Below, one piece after another: positions 42,222 to 49,908 of a stretch of 64,000 nucleotides of DNA (position 1 is the first letter of the stretch; every line of letters starts with the position of its first letter). The DNA comes from JAMCRM01 sp035561075. Its GTDB lineage: Bacteria > Acidobacteriota > Terriglobia > Bryobacterales > Bryobacteraceae. The stretch covers positions 1 through 64,000 of the forward strand of contig DATMYF010000057.1 in assembly GCA_035561075.1 (NCBI GenBank), in the 5' to 3' direction. A model generated the notes under the pieces. It saw nothing but the letters and a program-made list of their open reading frames with translations, was not told where the DNA came from and searched no databases. The position numbers and the translations under genes were made by a program.

Positions 42222-43118
42222 ATGAGGATCGGAATGCTTACAATGGCGGGCGCGCTCGCGCTAGGGTCGCTATCTGCCCAGACGCCCCCGCCGGCCCAGA
42301 CGCCCCCGCCGCCCGGACATCGGGAGATGCCACGGCGTATGGTCATCGCGAAGGCAGGCGGCACCTACCTCGGGATCGGGGTGGCGGATGTGGACGCGGC
42401 GCGCGCCAAGGAACTCAAGCTGGCTGAAGAGCGCGGTGTGGAAGTGAAGAGCGTCACGCCGGACGGCCCGGCGGCCAAAGCCGGGATGAAAGAGGGGGAC
42501 GTCGTACTCGAGTACAACGGCCAGCGCGTCGAGGGACGCGAACAACTGCTCCGTATGGTACGGGAAACTCCCCCAGGACGTCAGGTAAAGCTGCTGGTGT
42601 GGCGCAACGGAGCCGCACAAACGGTAAACCCGACGCTCGGGACGCAGCCCAGAACCATGCTCACTGGCCCCGATGGGCGCGAGTGGTCGTTCAATATGCC
42701 CGATATGCCCGATATGCCACCTATCCCTGCGGTTCCCGCGCTGCCGGACATGCCGCGCTCCATGATGTCGTGGCGCACGACGGCGCTTGGGGTCGAGAGC
42801 GAATCGCTCAACTCGCAACTCGCGGAGTACTTTGGGGTGAAGGAAGGGGTGCTGGTACGCTCGGTGATGCGTGATTCCCCGGCCGCCAAGGCCGGCATCA
42901 AGGCAGGCGACGTGATCGTGAAACTCGACGGCACGACGGTGACGAACCCGCGCGAAATTTCGAGCCTCCTCCGGTCTCTCCGAGGGACCAAACGCACGGT
43001 CCCGGTGGTCGTGATGCGGGAGCGCCGGGAGGTCAACCTGACGGTGACGCTCGAAGACAACTCCGGCAAAGTCAGTCCGGTACGGGCGATGTTGCTCCCC
43101 GACGGTTGTTGGCTGTAG
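42222..43118 (+). CDS. Exported protein with two PDZ domains
   Basis: 298 aa. A signal peptide (IGMLTMAGALALGSLSAQ) is followed by a Pro-rich linker, PDZ1 at about 50-135 (GTYLGIGVADVDAARAKELK, GPAAKAGMKEGDVVLEYNG) and PDZ2 at about 185-280 (SPAAKAGIKAGDVIVKLDG). Between them lies a Met/Pro/Asp tract with three MPD-type units. No protease domain is present, so it is a PDZ-only adaptor of the kind that binds C-termini or unfolded envelope proteins. AAGGT lies before ATG 42222. Last gene of the sigma-factor unit. Confidence 0.85.
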   Translation: MRIGMLTMAGALALGSLSAQTPPPAQTPPPPGHREMPRRMVIAKAGGTYLGIGVADVDAARAKELKLAEERGVEVKSVTPDGPAAKAGMKEGDVVLEYNGQRVEGREQLLRMVRETPPGRQVKLLVWRNGAAQTVNPTLGTQPRTMLTGPDGREWSFNMPDMPDMPPIPAVPALPDMPRSMMSWRTTALGVESESLNSQLAEYFGVKEGVLVRSVMRDSPAAKAGIKAGDVIVKLDGTTVTNPREISSLLRSLRGTKRTVPVVVMRERREVNLTVTLEDNSGKVSPVRAMLLPDGCWL

Positions 43119-43127
43119 GGTGCCCAG

Positions 43128-43149
43128 GGGAAGCCCCCTCGGGCTTCCC
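43128..43149. terminator. Stem-loop between convergent PDZ gene and zinc microprotein
   Basis: GGGAAGCCC at 43128-43136 pairs perfectly with GGGCTTCCC at 43141-43149 around a CCTC loop. It stands 10 nt after the PDZ stop and between convergent genes. It lacks a T-tract, but its strength suggests a bidirectional terminator. Confidence 0.7.
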
Positions 43150-43197
43150 AATCAGGGCGGATACCCCGGCGGCGCGGGTCCCGAACCAGTGGGGCGT

Positions 43198-43374
43198 TCA
43201 GCCGCGCTGCGGATTCTTCTCGGGCTCGGCCTGGACCAGTTGCCAGCGCCCGCGGCCGCACATATTGCGGCACTCCGGAAACTGCTGGCCGGCGGTGAAG
43301 TTGTCGGGAGTCTTGCAAACCGTGCACCAATAGGTGCCGGTGGTGGGAACGGTGGTTCCGGGTTTTTCGTTCAT
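43198..43374 (-). CDS. 58-residue four-Cys zinc-ribbon-like protein
   Basis: A short protein beginning MNEKPGTTVPTTGTYWCTVC with four cysteines, Cys17, Cys20, Cys35 and Cys39 (CTVC ... CRNMCGRGRW). The pattern fits a small zinc ribbon. The ATG at 43374 overlaps the stop of the phosphoglycolate-phosphatase gene (ATGA), so it is translationally coupled to it. I do not recognise a named family. An in-frame extension to 43407 would add 11 residues inside gph. Confidence 0.72.
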   Translation of the reverse strand: MNEKPGTTVPTTGTYWCTVCKTPDNFTAGQQFPECRNMCGRGRWQLVQAEPEKNPQRG

Positions 43375-44036
43375 TTTTGAGCTCCGGTACGCCGCGCGAG
43401 TACCCATTGGGCGACGTCTTCCATACGATCCACCAGCAGGTCGGGGACCGGGTCGGCCAGCGATTCAGGCTGAAAACCGTAGCTTACTCCGCAGGCCATC
43501 ACTCGGGCGTTGCGCGCCGTCAGGATGTCCACGGAGCTGTCACCCACCATCAGGGTATTCTCGCGCGTCACGCCGCATTCCGTGATCAGGGTCTCTACCC
43601 CAATGGGATGCGGCTTTTTGAAATCGAAACTGTTGCCGCCGTAGATCTGGCGGAAATACGGACCCATCCCGAGACCCTCGACGATGGCGCGGCTGATGCG
43701 GACGGGCTTGTTGGTGAGGACTGCCTGTTGAACACCCGCCTCGTGCAGTTTCTCCACCGCCTCCCGAACTCCGGGGTACGGGATTGTGTAGTCCAGCATG
43801 TGGTCGCGGTAATACTCCAGGAAGAACTCCAGCGCTTCCTGCACCTCGGCTTCACTGGCCTCGTCCCCCAGCACGCGGCGGATCAGCACAGGCGCACCGT
43901 TGCCCACATAGGAGTAGACGCGCTCGTGATCGAGCGGCGCGAGGCCCATGTGGCGCCGCGCGGCGTTAACAGCGTGCGCCAAGTCCAACTTGGAATCGAT
44001 CAGGGTTCCGTCGAGATCGAAGATTACCAAATCCAT
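43371..44036 (-). CDS. gph: Phosphoglycolate phosphatase, HAD-IA
   Basis: 221-aa HAD-superfamily phosphatase that removes phosphate from 2-phosphoglycolate or similar small phosphates. Motif I is FDLDGTLIDSKLDL with the nucleophile Asp, motif II is VLTNKP, the Lys is in FKKPHP, and the final acidic motif is MVGDSSVDI. The cap domain (AVNAARRHMGLAPLDHERVY) matches Gph. It lies just downstream (minus strand) of the TonB receptor gene. Substrate within the HAD-IA group is not certain. Confidence 0.88.
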   Translation of the reverse strand: MDLVIFDLDGTLIDSKLDLAHAVNAARRHMGLAPLDHERVYSYVGNGAPVLIRRVLGDEASEAEVQEALEFFLEYYRDHMLDYTIPYPGVREAVEKLHEAGVQQAVLTNKPVRISRAIVEGLGMGPYFRQIYGGNSFDFKKPHPIGVETLITECGVTRENTLMVGDSSVDILTARNARVMACGVSYGFQPESLADPVPDLLVDRMEDVAQWVLARRTGAQK

Positions 44037-44052
44037 AGAACGGGTATGCCGC

Positions 44053-47000
44053 CTAAAACTCCAGCTTGAGCGCCACCTGACCCTGCCGCGGGTTGTTGGC
44101 CTGGGCGCTCACGCGACCGAAATTGGCCGCGCTGATATTGGCCGCCGGGGCGGCGAAGACCACGCGATTGAAGACGTTGAAGAACTCGGCGCGAAACGTC
44201 ATGCTGACCCGCTCCGTGATGCCGGTGCGCTTGACGACACCCCAGCTTTCATTCAGGAACGAGAAGGCGCGCAGGTCGGTGTAAGCGCGGGCCGCGGTCC
44301 CGAAGCTGAACGCCGCGGGCAGCGCGAATGCCGCCGGGTTGATCAGGCGGTCCGTGGCGGGGTCGAACTTGCTGAAATCCGCCCGCCTTTCGACGCCGGA
44401 AATTACGTTCGGCCGCAAGCCGCCCACGCCGCCCGATGGCACCGGCAGGGTGTTGTTCGCGCTCAGCACCATGGGCTTGCCGGCCGAATACTGGTGGATG
44501 CCGGTAAAGGTCCAGCCGCCCGCCAGCTTGCCGATCACACCCCCGCGATTGAAGAACTTCTTCCCGGGGCCGAAGGGCAGTTCATACAGGAAGCTGATTG
44601 CCACGGCATGCGGGACGTCGTCGGTGCTGATGGATTTCTCGAGAGCGCGGTTGTAATACGTCTGGCCACTGGGTCCGCCGCCAGCCTGTATATTGCCGTC
44701 GGACAAGCTCTTCGACCACGTATAGGCAGCCAGCCAGGACAGCCCCATGGACATTCGCTTCTCACCCTTCACCTGGAGCGAGTGGTAGGTCGAGTTGCCG
44801 TTCGGGTTCGACCGCTGGTTGATAGCCAGGTACTGCGGATAGGGGCGCAATGCCTGCCCTACGGATTTGTTGAACCCGGCGTACGGCACAGCGATCCCCG
44901 CTGCCTGGGCTTCCGGCGACGTCACCGGACGGCTCAGCAGAGAGCCGAGCGACAGGTACTTCGGATCGAGCTCGTTAATGTTGATCAGGTTAGTGCCGAG
45001 GCGCGTGCCCTTGTTGCCGACGTAGTTTGCCTCCACCATGACGCGTGCCGGCAATTCACGCTGCACCCCGACGTTCCAGTTCTGGAAGTAGGGCGGGCGA
45101 CCGTCGTCCGGACCGATGTAGTTCACCGCCTGGTCGTTGGCCACCGTCGGGCTGATCATCGGGGGGCGGACGAAATTCTGGGGGAAGCCGCTGTCCCAAT
45201 TGAAGGCCGGGGTTACCCCGCCATCGGTAGTGGACGGCGTGGGGGAGGCGTTGAAACCGAAGCCGAAATTCTGCGAACTGCGCAGGCCCGCGGTAGCATT
45301 CCCGGGCGCGTAGTAGATGCCGTAGCCGCCGCGCACCACAGTCCTCTCGTTCATGGACCAGGCGAAGCCAAAGCGCGGCCCGAAATTCCGGTAGTAGGTA
45401 TTGGCAAAGCTGGCCGCGCCCGTGCGGCCGGCCCCCTCGCCCAGGAACGCGATGGCTCCGGCCCGGTTCCCGGCTGCCGGATTGGCCAGATTCGGGTCGA
45501 AACCGGACATGTTGTCGAACCGCTCCTTGCGTGGGAAGAAGAGGTCGTAGCGCATCCCGACGTTGAGGGTCAGGGTGCGGGTGATCTTCCAGTCGTCCTG
45601 CACGTAACCGGCGAGGTAGCGGTAGCGGTTGCCCGGCACTACGGCGAGCACGTTCATGGCGCTGGTATCCACGGCGCCGAGCAGGAAGCTTGCAAACGCA
45701 TCTCCGGTGGTGGTGCGGCCGGCGGCGGTGGGCAGCGCGGTCTCGAGCGAGTTGAAGTTGAAGCGCCCCTGCGAGAGGAAGAAATCCGCGCCGTTCGTTT
45801 GCAGCCAGCGCGCCTCGCCGCCGAACTTGAAGGTATGATTCCCGCGGATCCAGCTCACGCTGTCGGAAAGCTGCCAGGTGTTGTTCACCTGGCTGCCCAC
45901 GGATTTGTTGTTGGCATCCGTGAGGGTGGTGATCTCGCTGCCTCCCAGGGTGTTGTATCCGTTGTTGAAGGTCACGATGGGGAAGCTGTCGCCCTTGCCT
46001 GTGAGCACACCCTTGAGTCCCAGTTTATCGGGCCAGCCCTGGTCGGCCGAGAGCGTCGCCCAGAACTGCCCTTCCCTGGTAAACCCGAGGGTGAAGTGGT
46101 TCAACACGGACGGGCTCACGATGTAGTCGTGGGTCAGGCGCGCCCAGCGGGAGCGATAATCCTCACCCTTCGCCGGGGAGAGCGGCATGGGCAGCAGTTC
46201 CGGGGTGACGGTGGCCTGGGTGCCAATGTAGGCGAAGCCGCTCAGGCGGCTGCGGTCGCTGAAGGCGTGGTCAATCTTGATGTTCAACTGATCGCGGTCG
46301 AACGTCTTGGCTCCGGTGGTCAGGAAGTTATTGAACAGGCTGCTGTTGATGGTACCGGGGTAGAGCGCCACGATCTTTGACGAAACCGCGCTGATGCGAG
46401 CCTGCGGGATGATGTTGCCGGGGAACTGCTCACGGATCACGCCGCCCGCGCCGTCCGAACGCGTAGTGTTGGGGTCGTAGATGGCCACCGGGCGATTGTT
46501 GCGGTCCGTGAGGGTAGAAAAGTCGCCCGTGCGGAAAGCGGAGGGCGGGATGGTGGTCAGGGTGTTGGTGGCGCCCTGGCGGAAGCGGAACCCGCTGTAA
46601 ACCACGTGGAAAAAGCTCTTATTGCGGCCGTCGTAGACCTTGGGAATCAGGACTGGCCCGCCGAGCGCGAAGCCGAACTCGTTCTGGCGGTTCACGGGAG
46701 TCGAGCGGGCAAAGAACCCGCGCGCATCTAAGGCGTCGTTCCGAAGGTAGTCGAATAAGGAGCCGTGCAGCCCGTTGGTACCGGATTTCGTTGTGAAAAT
46801 CTCGAAGCCGCCGCCGGTGCGCCCGTACTCCGCGCTGTAATTGCTGCTCAGCAGTTTGAACTCCGCGATGGCCTCCACCGAAGGGTAGGTGAACAGCACC
46901 CCCCCGCTCTCCGGACTGGTGGAGCCGACACCGTCCACCAGAACCTCTTTGGCGCGGGACTGCGAGCCGTTGATCTGGGTGTTGGTCGTATCGCCCGTCA

Positions 47001-47481
47001 CGCCCGGCGCCAGGAAGATGAAGCTTTCCGGGTTCCGCATATTGCCGGATACCGAGAGCGGCAGGTCCATTACCATTGCGCGGGTAACGACCGTCCCGAC
47101 GTCCGAGGTGTTGGTCTCAAGCGCGGGCGCCGCGGCGGTCACTTCCACCGTCTGATCCACCGCGCCCACCGTGAGTCCCACGTTGAGAGTCACGGTCTGG
47201 GCGACGTTGATTTCCACGTCGCGGCGCAGATAACGGCTGAAGCCAACGGCTTCCACGGTAACGTCGTAGGCGCCCACCGGGAGCTGCTGTATCGTGTAGA
47301 CACCGGTCTCATTACTGGCGGCCGTGTACTTTACCTTGGTGCCCTGGTGAACAGCGTCAACGCGGGCGTCGGGGACGACAGCGCCGGCGGGATCTAGAAT
47401 GCGGCCCGTGATGGTACCCCGATCGGATTGAGCCAGCAGCGGAAACAGCGCGAGGAGGAAGCAGAGGACCCTGGTAAGCAT
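44053..47481 (-). CDS. Oar-like TonB-dependent receptor with carboxypeptidase-like N-domain
   Basis: 1142-aa outer-membrane receptor. A signal peptide (MLTRVLCFLLALFPLLAQ) precedes a CarboxypepD_reg-like beta-sandwich (about 20-105, GTITGRILDPAGAVVPDARV). A TonB plug-like domain with the DVGTVVTRAMVMDLPL stretch follows, then a long beta-barrel ending in an aromatic C-terminal residue (QVALKLEF). This Oar-type class is greatly expanded in Acidobacteriota and is thought to import sugars or peptides. I use ATG 47481; the frame extends to 47586 with residues that do not look like a signal. The substrate is unknown. Confidence 0.9.
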   Translation of the reverse strand: MLTRVLCFLLALFPLLAQSDRGTITGRILDPAGAVVPDARVDAVHQGTKVKYTAASNETGVYTIQQLPVGAYDVTVEAVGFSRYLRRDVEINVAQTVTLNVGLTVGAVDQTVEVTAAAPALETNTSDVGTVVTRAMVMDLPLSVSGNMRNPESFIFLAPGVTGDTTNTQINGSQSRAKEVLVDGVGSTSPESGGVLFTYPSVEAIAEFKLLSSNYSAEYGRTGGGFEIFTTKSGTNGLHGSLFDYLRNDALDARGFFARSTPVNRQNEFGFALGGPVLIPKVYDGRNKSFFHVVYSGFRFRQGATNTLTTIPPSAFRTGDFSTLTDRNNRPVAIYDPNTTRSDGAGGVIREQFPGNIIPQARISAVSSKIVALYPGTINSSLFNNFLTTGAKTFDRDQLNIKIDHAFSDRSRLSGFAYIGTQATVTPELLPMPLSPAKGEDYRSRWARLTHDYIVSPSVLNHFTLGFTREGQFWATLSADQGWPDKLGLKGVLTGKGDSFPIVTFNNGYNTLGGSEITTLTDANNKSVGSQVNNTWQLSDSVSWIRGNHTFKFGGEARWLQTNGADFFLSQGRFNFNSLETALPTAAGRTTTGDAFASFLLGAVDTSAMNVLAVVPGNRYRYLAGYVQDDWKITRTLTLNVGMRYDLFFPRKERFDNMSGFDPNLANPAAGNRAGAIAFLGEGAGRTGAASFANTYYRNFGPRFGFAWSMNERTVVRGGYGIYYAPGNATAGLRSSQNFGFGFNASPTPSTTDGGVTPAFNWDSGFPQNFVRPPMISPTVANDQAVNYIGPDDGRPPYFQNWNVGVQRELPARVMVEANYVGNKGTRLGTNLININELDPKYLSLGSLLSRPVTSPEAQAAGIAVPYAGFNKSVGQALRPYPQYLAINQRSNPNGNSTYHSLQVKGEKRMSMGLSWLAAYTWSKSLSDGNIQAGGGPSGQTYYNRALEKSISTDDVPHAVAISFLYELPFGPGKKFFNRGGVIGKLAGGWTFTGIHQYSAGKPMVLSANNTLPVPSGGVGGLRPNVISGVERRADFSKFDPATDRLINPAAFALPAAFSFGTAARAYTDLRAFSFLNESWGVVKRTGITERVSMTFRAEFFNVFNRVVFAAPAANISAANFGRVSAQANNPRQGQVALKLEF

Positions 47482-47530
47482 ATAACCGTATGATAACAAC
47501 CAGAGGTCCAGACCGGGTGGTTTACGTGGT

Positions 47531-47899
47531 TTACCAGGTGGTTCCCACGTCCATGGCGAGCTCGAGTTCGTCCATCTGCCAGACAAGCTTGGCTGGCGCG
47601 GGGTTCATAAATTCAAAGCCAATGTGGAAAACCGTGTCGGCAGGCCGGCAATGCCGGACCACGGCTTGCCTCATCCGCCCCACGGGCCCGATGAAAACCG
47701 ATTTCCCGCAGGGTATTGGCTCCCCGCACAGAACCCCCACGCCGGCATTCGAAGCATCCCGGTAGTAGCCCAGCGTGCCCGCCAGTTCGCCCCGTTCTAC
47801 CCACCAGATCTCGGCAGTCCCGACGAGCGGGTGCCTCTCGTGCGCCCTCAGGTTGGCGACCATCTGGAGCAGTCTTCGCGAAATGTTCCGGAATGACAT
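47531..47899 (-). CDS. PilZ-domain protein
   Basis: 122-aa protein that looks like a single PilZ domain, the usual receptor for cyclic di-GMP. The RxxxR-like stretch is RAHERHPL and the (D/N)xSxxG-like stretch is DASNAGVGV; the Arg and Gly spacing is only a partial match to the canonical motif, so c-di-GMP binding is plausible but not certain. The ATG at 47899 follows immediately on an 8-bp hairpin. It lies downstream of purC-cvpA-fis on the same strand, 121 nt after fis. Confidence 0.72.
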   Translation of the reverse strand: MSFRNISRRLLQMVANLRAHERHPLVGTAEIWWVERGELAGTLGYYRDASNAGVGVLCGEPIPCGKSVFIGPVGRMRQAVVRHCRPADTVFHIGFEFMNPAPAKLVWQMDELELAMDVGTTW

Positions 47900-47900
47900 A

Positions 47901-47920
47901 GGCCGATATCAGTATCGGCC
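47901..47920 (-). promoter_or_regulatory. 8-bp perfect hairpin directly before the PilZ start codon
   Basis: GGCCGATA at 47901-47908 and TATCGGCC at 47913-47920 are perfectly complementary around a TCAG loop. On the transcript the stem ends 1 nt before the ATG at 47899, so a folded stem would cover the normal ribosome-binding position. No Shine-Dalgarno sequence is visible there. Confidence 0.6.
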
Positions 47921-47947
47921 GCGGATAGACTTGCTACAAGAGTCAGA

Positions 47948-47995
47948 GGTACTGTTTGGAGTACCGCAGGTAATGTTAGTTCCGTACGTTACGGA
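47948..47995 (-). promoter_or_regulatory. Two further inverted repeats upstream of the PilZ gene
   Basis: GGTACT at 47948-47953 with AGTACC at 47960-47965 (6-nt spacer), and TCCGTA at 47981-47986 with TACGGA at 47990-47995 (3-nt spacer). Both are perfect 6-bp dyads, the size expected of repressor or activator sites, in the 121-nt gap between fis and the PilZ gene. I found no convincing -10/-35 pair here. Confidence 0.45.
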
Positions 47996-48020
47996 TATGA
48001 GCGGGGGGGTTCTAGTACTC

Positions 48021-48278
48021 TTATCCTGCCTTAACTTTGCGCTTCCGAGCGTCGGCCAGGACGGGTTTCCGGCGAACGCGGCCCAGTTGGTAGTCGAGCA
48101 TCTTGCGCTGCAGGGTATTGCGATGAATCCCGAGTCGCTTGGCGGCGGCTGAGCGGTTTCCGCCGGACTCATCCAGGACACGCGCGATCAGCGTCTTTTC
48201 CAGGATTTCCACCGCCTCCTCGAGGAAGAAACCATTTCCGACCAGGTGCTCCACGAGGCTCTCGAATTTCTCTTTCAT
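48021..48278 (-). CDS. Fis-type helix-turn-helix protein
   Basis: 85-aa protein with a C-terminal Fis/NtrC-type HTH: LEEAVEILEKTLIARVLDES, GGNRSAAAKRLGIHRNTLQR, KMLDYQLG. It resembles the DNA-binding end of NtrC regulators without the AAA+ domain, so it may act as a small nucleoid or operator-binding protein. A Lys/Arg-rich tail follows. ATG 48278 overlaps the cvpA stop (ATGA), placing it in the purC-cvpA unit. Confidence 0.85.
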   Translation of the reverse strand: MKEKFESLVEHLVGNGFFLEEAVEILEKTLIARVLDESGGNRSAAAKRLGIHRNTLQRKMLDYQLGRVRRKPVLADARKRKVKAG

Positions 48279-48838
48279 TTCACGCCCTTTTCCACGTTCC
48301 CTTTGCCCACAGTGCCGCCCCAGACGGCCTTGGCCTGCTTGTAGCTGCTACGAAAACCCTGCTTGAGTTCGAACGGCGCCATGGACGCGCAGACTCCCGC
48401 GGCGTCCAGAACGTAGGGCGAAAGGCGTGAGCGCAGAACCGCGCTGGGGGCCTTGCCGCCGGAAGAAAAAGCCATCATCGCCATCACCAGGGCAATGGCC
48501 AGCAGCGCCCCGCGCAGAAGCCCGAAGCCCGCTCCCAGGAGGCGATCGAAGATGGACAGCCCGACCGCCTTGATGAAATAGTTCAGGATCCGGCCGATTA
48601 GGGTGCCTGCCAGCAGCACGCCCCCGAAAACCAGCACGAAGCCGATGAAATTCGCCAGCACCCTGGAACTTACGAGATCCAGCAGGTAGGAACCCGCCGT
48701 GCCGTAAAACCAGGAGCCCAGCACCAGACCGACGATCGCCGCTCCGAAGCCCACCAGTTCGCGCGAGAAGCCCTTGCGAAATGCCGACACCACCGATCCC
48801 AGCACCAGGATCAATAGAACGACATCCAGCCAGTTCAT
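48275..48838 (-). CDS. cvpA: CvpA-family membrane protein
   Basis: 187-aa inner-membrane protein with four TM segments (LDVVLLILVLGSVVSAFRKG, LVGFGAAIVGLVLGSWFYG, FIGFVLVFGGVLLAGTLIG, FGLLRGALLAIALVMAMMAF). CvpA is named for colicin V production in E. coli, where it lies upstream of purF. Here it sits between purC and the fis-like gene, with 4-nt overlaps on both sides, again tied to purine synthesis. The mechanism is unsettled. Confidence 0.9.
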   Translation of the reverse strand: MNWLDVVLLILVLGSVVSAFRKGFSRELVGFGAAIVGLVLGSWFYGTAGSYLLDLVSSRVLANFIGFVLVFGGVLLAGTLIGRILNYFIKAVGLSIFDRLLGAGFGLLRGALLAIALVMAMMAFSSGGKAPSAVLRSRLSPYVLDAAGVCASMAPFELKQGFRSSYKQAKAVWGGTVGKGNVEKGVK

Positions 48839-49734
48839 AGCTCGGCGCCAGTAAGGACCCGGTACGCCTGTCTGTACTTTTCGGCCGTCTTTAAGGCGAC
48901 TTCCTGCGGAAGCGGAGGTGCGGGGGGCTGTTTGCCCCAGTGGATCGACTCCAGGTAGTCGCGCACGTACTGCTTGTCGAAGGAAAACTGCGGGCCACCC
49001 GGACGATACGTGTCCGCGGGCCAGAAGCGGGAGGAATCGGGCGTGAGCACTTCATCGCCCAACACCAGCTTTCCGCCCACGAAGCCAAACTCAAATTTAG
49101 TATCGGCGATCAGGATGCCTCTGGATTCCGCGTACTTAGCCGCGCGGAGGTAGATCTCGAGCGTCAAATCGCGCAGACGCCCGGCAAGCTCCGCCCCCAC
49201 CAGCGACACCACTTCATCGAAGGAGACGTTCTCGTCATGCCCCGTTTGCGCCTTCTTCGCCGGCGTAAAGACGGGTTCCGGCAGCTTATCGCTCTCTTTT
49301 AGCCCCGGGGGGAGGGGGATGCCGCACACCGTGCCCTGCTGCTGATACTCCTTCCACCCGGAGCCCGCCAGATAGCCTCGCGCGACACACTCGATTTGCA
49401 CCATCTCCGCCCGGTGGACCAGCATGGAGCGGCCTTCAAGCTGCGCGCGCTCCGCCCGCAGCGGCTCGGGATAGCGATCCACATCGGCAGTAATGAAATG
49501 CGTGGGCGTCACATCGCGCAGAAAATCGAACCAGAAGATGGAAAGCTGCGTCAGCACCTTGCCCTTGTCCGGAATCCCGGTGGGCAGGATGAAATCGAAC
49601 GCAGAGATGCGATCCGTGGCGACGATCAGGAGCTGGTCGTCCAGGCGATATACATCGCGGACTTTTCCTCGCGCATGCGCTTCCAGGCCGCGGAGGTTGG
49701 TTTCGAGAATGATGTTGGCGTCAGTTGAACTCAC
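48835..49734 (-). CDS. purC: SAICAR synthase
   Basis: 299-aa phosphoribosylaminoimidazole-succinocarboxamide synthase, which joins CAIR and aspartate with ATP in purine synthesis. Motifs: ARGKVRDVYRLDDQLLIVAT, DRISAFDFILPTGIPDKGK, ECVARGYLAGSGWKEY, LIADTKFEFGF and VLTPDSSRFWPA. The start is GTG at 49734. The length fits the longer, eukaryote-like PurC class. It heads the purC-cvpA-fis unit behind a good sigma70 promoter. Confidence 0.96.
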   Translation of the reverse strand: MSSTDANIILETNLRGLEAHARGKVRDVYRLDDQLLIVATDRISAFDFILPTGIPDKGKVLTQLSIFWFDFLRDVTPTHFITADVDRYPEPLRAERAQLEGRSMLVHRAEMVQIECVARGYLAGSGWKEYQQQGTVCGIPLPPGLKESDKLPEPVFTPAKKAQTGHDENVSFDEVVSLVGAELAGRLRDLTLEIYLRAAKYAESRGILIADTKFEFGFVGGKLVLGDEVLTPDSSRFWPADTYRPGGPQFSFDKQYVRDYLESIHWGKQPPAPPLPQEVALKTAEKYRQAYRVLTGAEL

Positions 49735-49766
49735 GGTAGTCAGGGCGAAAGGGGAAGTAAAGAAAA

Positions 49767-49794
49767 ATCATACCCTGATGCCGCCATTTGTCAA
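49767..49794 (-). promoter_or_regulatory. Sigma70 promoter for purC-cvpA-fis
   Basis: On the minus strand TTGACA (49794-49789) and TATGAT (49772-49767) are separated by exactly 16 nt. The -10 lies 32 nt before the GTG start of purC. This is the best match to the consensus that I found in the window. I see no PurR-type operator or PurG riboswitch in the short leader. Confidence 0.85.
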
Positions 49795-49908
49795 AGGCAA
49801 ATACGTTCGGCAGCCCTAATGAGCCGCTGTTTGCGCGCCGGGATTTCGACATTGCCGCTTGGTCTGTCGTGTTTCACGGCGGTGCGTGGACGTGATATGT
49901 ATGTCCCT

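Noticed and set aside
43948..46380. Long plus-strand ORF of 810 codons opposite the TonB receptor
   Set aside because: It is the complement of a well-supported receptor gene; high GC leaves antisense frames open. No domain or ribosome-binding site supports it.
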